DNA of 64,000 nt from contig NZ_CP144125.1 of the NCBI RefSeq assembly GCF_036429475.1, positions 496,001-560,000 on the forward strand. Direction: 5' to 3'. The DNA is from Halalkalicoccus sp. CGA53. Lineage in GTDB: Archaea; Halobacteriota; Halobacteria; Halobacteriales; Halalkalicoccaceae. The notes under the pieces are model-generated. The model did no database searches and was not told the DNA's origin. It was given only the letters and a program-made list of their open reading frames with translations. Below are positions 60,031 through 64,000 of this stretch, piece by piece. The translations under genes were made by a program, and so were the position numbers. Within the stretch, counting starts at the first letter, position 1. The number at the start of each line of letters is the position of its first letter.

Positions 60031-62466
60031 TTAGTTCCCGTACTCGCTCGCGACGACCTCCCTGATCCGTTCGGCGGTCACCTCGCCCACCCCGTCGGTC
60101 TCCATCAGCTCCCCCTCGCTCGCGGTGAGTACCGCCTCGACGCTCCCGAACTGCTCCAAGAGCGCTCGCGCGGTCACCGGCCCGATGTCGGCGATCGACC
60201 CGACGACGTACTCCTGCTGCTCGGCGAGCGTCTTCGCCCCCTTCTCGCCGTGGACCCGGACCTCTCTTTCGGACTCTTCCTGCTCCCGTTTCGCGATCAC
60301 CGAGAGGAGTTCGGTCGTGTCCTCTCGACCCCTGGTCCGTAAGACCGACGCGCCGAAGTCGACCGCGAGGCTCGCGAGCGCCCCCCGGATCGCGTTCGGG
60401 TGGACGTTTCGCTCCTCGTAGAGCCCCTCGCCCTCGACGATCACGACCGGTCGGGCGTAGTGTCGGCTCAGGTCGCCGACCTGCTCGAACACCGAACGTT
60501 CGCCACCGAACAGCGAGTCGAGGAAGTCCGCCACCGACTTGCGCTCGACGGCCACCCGGTCCGAGAGGACGTAGTCGCCCACCGCGAGCGTCTCCAGACG
60601 TACCTCGATCCCCTCGCGCCGGGAGAGTTCGCGGGCGATGTGCGAGTCGAGTTCGCGCTGGTCGGCGACGATCTCGATCCCCTCCTCGCTCGGTCGTGCC
60701 GTCGCGACCACGCCCTCGGATCGGTCCTCGCTCTCACCCTCGGAGGTGCCGGTCTCCTCGCTCGCTGCCTCCTCGTCCGGGCCGTTCGTTGGCGGCGAGA
60801 ACGACGCGAGGTCGGGCTGTCCGCCACCGGTTCGGTCCGTCCGCGAGGAGGACCCCCGATCGGTACCGTTGCCGGTCTCGAACTGGCCGAGCTGCGACTG
60901 GTCGTCGTCGAGCTCCTCCGAGACCTCCTTCGCCACGCCCTTCAGCTCCGCGAGTTCGGAGGCCATCTCCTTCTCGCGCCGGCGCGAGATCCAGAAGTAC
61001 GCCTCGTCCCTGGTCCCTTCGGCCATCAGCACGACGACGCGGCCCTCGGACTGCCGACCCGTCCGACCCTTTCGCTGGATCGACCGGATCGCCGTGGGGA
61101 CGGGTTCGTAGAAGAGTACGAGATCGACCTCGGGGACGTCGAGACCCTCCTCTGCCACCGATGTCGAGACGAGCACGTCGAACTCGCCCCCGCGAAAGGC
61201 GTCGAGGACCTCCTTCTGCTGGTTCTGTGTCATCCCCGAACTGCCCTCCTTGTCCCCCTGACCGACGAACCGGCGGGCGTCGACGTGGGCGGAGAGGAAC
61301 TCGGTGAGCGTCTCGGCCGTGTCGCGGTACTCCGTGAAGACGATCACCCGGTCGCCGCCGCTCGCGAGCGTCTCGATCACGAGCCTGCGGGTCTCGGCGA
61401 GCTTCGGGTGGAGGTCGTCGTACGCCCTGGCGAGCCGGATCGCCTCGCGGATCCTCGGCTCGCTGACGAGGCGCTGGCTCGCCTTCGACGCGCCCGAGGA
61501 GCGAGCCTCGTTCTGCAGCCGCTCGAAGTAGGCGACGAGCGCCTCGACGCCCTGTGACTCGACGACCTCGACGCCGTGTTTGAGCTTCATCACCTCCGCG
61601 TGGATCGACATCCCCTGGTAGCCCTCGGACTGGTCGTTCGAGATCAGCTTCTGGAGTTCGCTCCGGGCGGCGAACAGCTCCTTTCTGGAGATGTCGACGC
61701 GCGCCGAGGGGAGAATGCCCATCTCCTTCAGGCGTTCCAGACGCTCTTTGAGTACCTCGTTCATCCCGTCGCGGATCTCGAGGATCTCCTCGGGTACCTG
61801 GATCGTCTCCCACTCGACCTCGGTGTCGTGGGTGTACTTCGCGACGTCCGCGTCCTCCTCGGTCATCACCTCGACTTCGGTGAGCCCGAGGTTCTCACAG
61901 ACCTCCGTGATCGACTCGCGGTCACCACCGGGCGAGGCGCTCATCCCCGTCACGAGTGGGTTCTCCGCATCTCGGTGGTACCGTTCGGCGATGTAGACGT
62001 AGGCGTAGTCGCCCGTCGCGCGGTGACACTCGTCGAAGGTGAGGTGCGTGACCTCCGAAAGCGACAGACGGCTCCCGACGAGGTCGTTCTCGACGACCTG
62101 CGGGGTGGCGATCACCACGGTGGCCTCCTCCCAGAGTTCGGCGCGGTCGTCCGGCCGGACCTCGCCGGTGAAGACGACGATCTCGTCGTCGGGTACGGAG
62201 AGGGCGTCGCGGTAGAAGGCCGCGTGCTGTTCGACCAGCGGTTTCGTGGGTGCGAGAAAGAGCACCTTTCCCCCGACGCTCGCGAGGCGTTCGGCTGTGA
62301 CGAGCAGGCTCACGGTGGTCTTGCCGAGGCCAGTCGGGAGGCAGACGAGCGTGTGTGCGGTCTTCGCCACGCCGGCGAGCTGGATCTGGTAGAGCCGGCG
62401 CTCTACGAACCCCGGAGCCAGCAACGGGTGCTCGACGTAGGCGACGTCGCCCTGCGTGGCGGCCAT
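60031..62466 (-). CDS. hef: Hef: XPF/FANCM-family fork helicase-nuclease
   Basis: An 811-residue repair enzyme that unwinds and cuts stalled replication forks. The N-terminal SF2 helicase has CLPTGLGKTTVSLL (Walker A), FDECHRATGDY (motif II) and IQRKGRTGRQSEGRV (motif VI). A poorly conserved acidic linker runs about 520-585. The C-terminal XPF nuclease is complete with GDYVLSDRVAVERKSVADFLDSL (the ERK-xxx-D core), and a helix-hairpin-helix pair at the end (SIADIGPVTARALLEQFGSVEAVL; MMETDGVGEVTAERI-type). So both activities look intact. I take the ATG at 62466 (MAATQG); a GTG codon directly before it is possible. It is an independent gene 60 bases upstream of the SHOCT gene. Confidence 0.95.
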   Translation of the reverse strand: MAATQGDVAYVEHPLLAPGFVERRLYQIQLAGVAKTAHTLVCLPTGLGKTTVSLLVTAERLASVGGKVLFLAPTKPLVEQHAAFYRDALSVPDDEIVVFTGEVRPDDRAELWEEATVVIATPQVVENDLVGSRLSLSEVTHLTFDECHRATGDYAYVYIAERYHRDAENPLVTGMSASPGGDRESITEVCENLGLTEVEVMTEEDADVAKYTHDTEVEWETIQVPEEILEIRDGMNEVLKERLERLKEMGILPSARVDISRKELFAARSELQKLISNDQSEGYQGMSIHAEVMKLKHGVEVVESQGVEALVAYFERLQNEARSSGASKASQRLVSEPRIREAIRLARAYDDLHPKLAETRRLVIETLASGGDRVIVFTEYRDTAETLTEFLSAHVDARRFVGQGDKEGSSGMTQNQQKEVLDAFRGGEFDVLVSTSVAEEGLDVPEVDLVLFYEPVPTAIRSIQRKGRTGRQSEGRVVVLMAEGTRDEAYFWISRRREKEMASELAELKGVAKEVSEELDDDQSQLGQFETGNGTDRGSSSRTDRTGGGQPDLASFSPPTNGPDEEAASEETGTSEGESEDRSEGVVATARPSEEGIEIVADQRELDSHIARELSRREGIEVRLETLAVGDYVLSDRVAVERKSVADFLDSLFGGERSVFEQVGDLSRHYARPVVIVEGEGLYEERNVHPNAIRGALASLAVDFGASVLRTRGREDTTELLSVIAKREQEESEREVRVHGEKGAKTLAEQQEYVVGSIADIGPVTARALLEQFGSVEAVLTASEGELMETDGVGEVTAERIREVVASEYGN

Positions 62467-62530
62467 CACCCGTCGTTGGCCGCCACCGCGAATAAACGTT
62501 GAGTCCGCGGGGTGAAAGTGATCGGCGCCG

Positions 62531-63544
62531 CTACCGCTCGGCGACCCGCACGACCTGCTTGCCGACGTTCTCGCCCTCGAACAGCCCGATGAACGCCTCG
62601 GGCGCGCTCTCGATCCCCTCCGAGACCGTCTCCTCGTAGGTGAGTTCCCCCTCGCTGATCCATCCTGCGAGCCGTTCGGTCACCTCCTCGTATCTCCTCT
62701 CGTAGTCGGAGATCAGAAATCCCTCGACGCGGGCGCGCGTCTCGATCAGCTTCCAGAGTTTGCGGGGGCCGGTCGACGGCCCCTCCTCGTTGTAGAGGGC
62801 GATCTGTCCGCAGACGGTCACGCGAGCGCGCTCGTTGAGTTGGTGAAAGACCGCGTCGGTGATCTCGCCGCCGACGTTGTCGTAGTAGACGTCGACGCCG
62901 TCGGGACACGCCTCGGCGATAGCAGTGTACATGTCCTCCGACTCCCGGTAGTTCACCGCCTCGTCGAGACCCAACTCCCCGGTGAGCCAGTCGCACTTCC
63001 GATCGGAGCCGGCGATCCCCACCACGCGAGCGCCACAGAGTTTGGCGATCTGCCCGACGACCGATCCGACCGCGCCGGCTGCCGCGGAGACGACCATCGT
63101 GTCGCCCGGCTTCGGCTCCGCGACGTCGAGCGTCCCGAAATAAGCGGTCCGGCCGGGCATCCCGAGCACGCCGAGCGCCGTGGAAATCGGCGCTAGCTCC
63201 GGATCCACCGGCTGAACCTCGTGACCCGGTGCCGTCGCGTACTCCGCCCACCGGAACGGTCCGACGACCACCTCGCCTTCTCTGTACTCCGGATGGGCGG
63301 ACTCCACCACCTCGCCGACGGCTCTCGCCTGCATCGGCTCTCCCACATCCCAGGACTCCGCGTAGGAGTCGCGATCGCGCATCCGCCCGCGCATGTACGG
63401 GTCTACCGAGAGCACGAGAACCCTGACGAGCACCTCGCCTGCCCTAGGCTCCGGAACCTCGGTCTCGACCAGTTCGAAGTCCTCGGTACGTGGTTTTCCC
63501 TCCGGTCGGCTCGCGAGCACCCACTCGCGGTTCGTCCTCTCCAT
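62531..63544 (-). CDS. NADP-dependent alkenal/alkenone reductase (MDR family, zinc-free)
   Basis: A 337-residue medium-chain reductase like prostaglandin reductase, plant 2-alkenal reductase and CurA. It starts with RTNREWVLASRPEGKPRTEDFELVE, then VDPYMRGRM is the family motif. The cofactor loop is MVVSAAAGAVGSVVGQIAKLCGARVVGIAGSDRK with the NADP-type ending. YYDNVGGEITDAV and VTVCGQIALYN follow. It lacks the catalytic-zinc cysteines, as expected. It probably reduces C=C bonds of reactive carbonyls, a detoxification role. It is independent, 64 bases upstream of hef on the same strand. Confidence 0.92.
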   Translation of the reverse strand: MERTNREWVLASRPEGKPRTEDFELVETEVPEPRAGEVLVRVLVLSVDPYMRGRMRDRDSYAESWDVGEPMQARAVGEVVESAHPEYREGEVVVGPFRWAEYATAPGHEVQPVDPELAPISTALGVLGMPGRTAYFGTLDVAEPKPGDTMVVSAAAGAVGSVVGQIAKLCGARVVGIAGSDRKCDWLTGELGLDEAVNYRESEDMYTAIAEACPDGVDVYYDNVGGEITDAVFHQLNERARVTVCGQIALYNEEGPSTGPRKLWKLIETRARVEGFLISDYERRYEEVTERLAGWISEGELTYEETVSEGIESAPEAFIGLFEGENVGKQVVRVAER

Positions 63545-63648
63545 GTCCGATCTGGTGGGGCCACGCTCAAGAACGTTCGGCGATCGAGCGGGCGGAGTCC
63601 GATTCCTCGGATCCCCCGGGCGGGAATCGACCCCGATCTACGAACCGG

Positions 63649-64000
63649 CTACAGTCTGAGGTGTGCCGGCGGATCGAGGACCTCGAGCTGTTCGAGCAGC
63701 CCCAGGCGATCTTCCTCGATCCAGATCTCCGCGATCTCGTCGCCCTCGATCCGGTACATCGCTATCCCGGACCACTCGACCGTCCGACCGCTCGGCTCGA
63801 CGTCCAGGTACTCGCCCGTGTGCGTTCCGCTGACGGTGTAGCGGACCGCGACCGTATCGTCCTCGGAGATCAACACGTCGGTCCGCCCCGAGTAGTCGGG
63901 AAACGTCTCGAAGTGCGCGTCGAGAAACTCCTCGATCTCCTCGTATCCGTGGAGCTCCCTGCCGAGGCCGTGTTCGACGACGTCATCGGCGAGCAGCTCC
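63649..64000 (-). CDS. SnoaL-like ester cyclase/nuclear transport factor 2-fold protein (partial)
   Basis: The reading frame continues past the right edge of the window, so the N-terminus is missing. At least 116 residues are visible. The part inside 63877-64000 reads LLADDVVEHGLGRELHGYEE, then IEEFLDAHFETFPDYSG, and the C-terminal part has VLISEDDTVAVRYTVSGTHTG and FYR-type MYRIEGDEIAEIWIEED. This is the SnoaL pattern of small alpha-beta barrel proteins. No operon partner is visible in the window. The gene's use (hydrolase, cyclase or binding) is unknown. Confidence 0.8.
   Translation of the reverse strand, partial: ELLADDVVEHGLGRELHGYEEIEEFLDAHFETFPDYSGRTDVLISEDDTVAVRYTVSGTHTGEYLDVEPSGRTVEWSGIAMYRIEGDEIAEIWIEEDRLGLLEQLEVLDPPAHLRL

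Overview
This is a contiguous stretch of haloarchaeal (class Halobacteria) main-chromosome DNA. The evidence is the archaeal 16S rRNA on the minus strand, a spacer tRNA-Ala, very GC-rich codons, strongly acidic proteins, many TATA-box promoters about 25-30 bases from the start codon (leaderless genes), and archaeal hallmark genes (TFB, MCM, thermosome, MC1, EndA, Hef, archaeal LeuRS and IleRS). I could not fix the genus from sequence alone.

Layout. Positions 1-2400 hold the start of an rRNA operon read leftward: four tandem promoters, a 16S gene inside a processing stem, tRNA-Ala(UGC), and the first bases of 23S. Positions 2600-13800 hold an MC1 chromatin protein, an AbrB-like protein, pyrD, a minus-strand group (trpS-endA, a NucS-N/zinc-finger protein, an M20 carbamoylase overlapping thrC, a Ski2-like helicase), and lipA. 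Positions 14000-21100 hold a 2-oxoacid dehydrogenase cluster (pdhABC, then pdhD) with an epimerase-SDR pair between pdhC and pdhD. Positions 21100-32600 hold two small heat-shock proteins around pheA, a GH37 trehalase, leuS, an OCD-family dehydrogenase and a large-subunit catalase.

Positions 32700-37450 hold a peptide/nickel-type ABC importer split over divergent transcripts, with no binding protein nearby. It is followed by a benzoylformate-decarboxylase-like enzyme, a thermosome subunit divergent from mcm, and a TFB convergent with mcm. Positions 44500-54200 hold HIT and UDG repair/nucleotide genes, ileS convergent with prs, a beta-propeller protein, glmM, and a coiled-coil protein coupled to hisI. 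Positions 54400-64000 hold an HTH regulator, a prepilin peptidase, a TraB-like protein, mdh, an autoantigen-p27 zinc-ribbon protein, the Hef repair helicase-nuclease, an MDR oxidoreductase, and a SnoaL-like gene cut by the right edge.

The window is mostly housekeeping. I see no CRISPR array, transposase, integrase, toxin-antitoxin pair or defence island, and no clear undescribed multi-gene system. The points most worth a second look are small-scale: a terminal TACGGAC inverted repeat found right after two stop codons; a cluster of palindromes before ileS; a TTCG-looped dyad on the mcm TATA box; a promoter element shared by thermosome and hsp20; the NucS-N/zinc-finger fusion; the interrupted pdh cluster; the split ABC transporter with an insertion in its cysteine motif; and a divergent TraB-like protein. 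No intergenic stretch in the window exceeds about 300 bases, apart from the rRNA leader.
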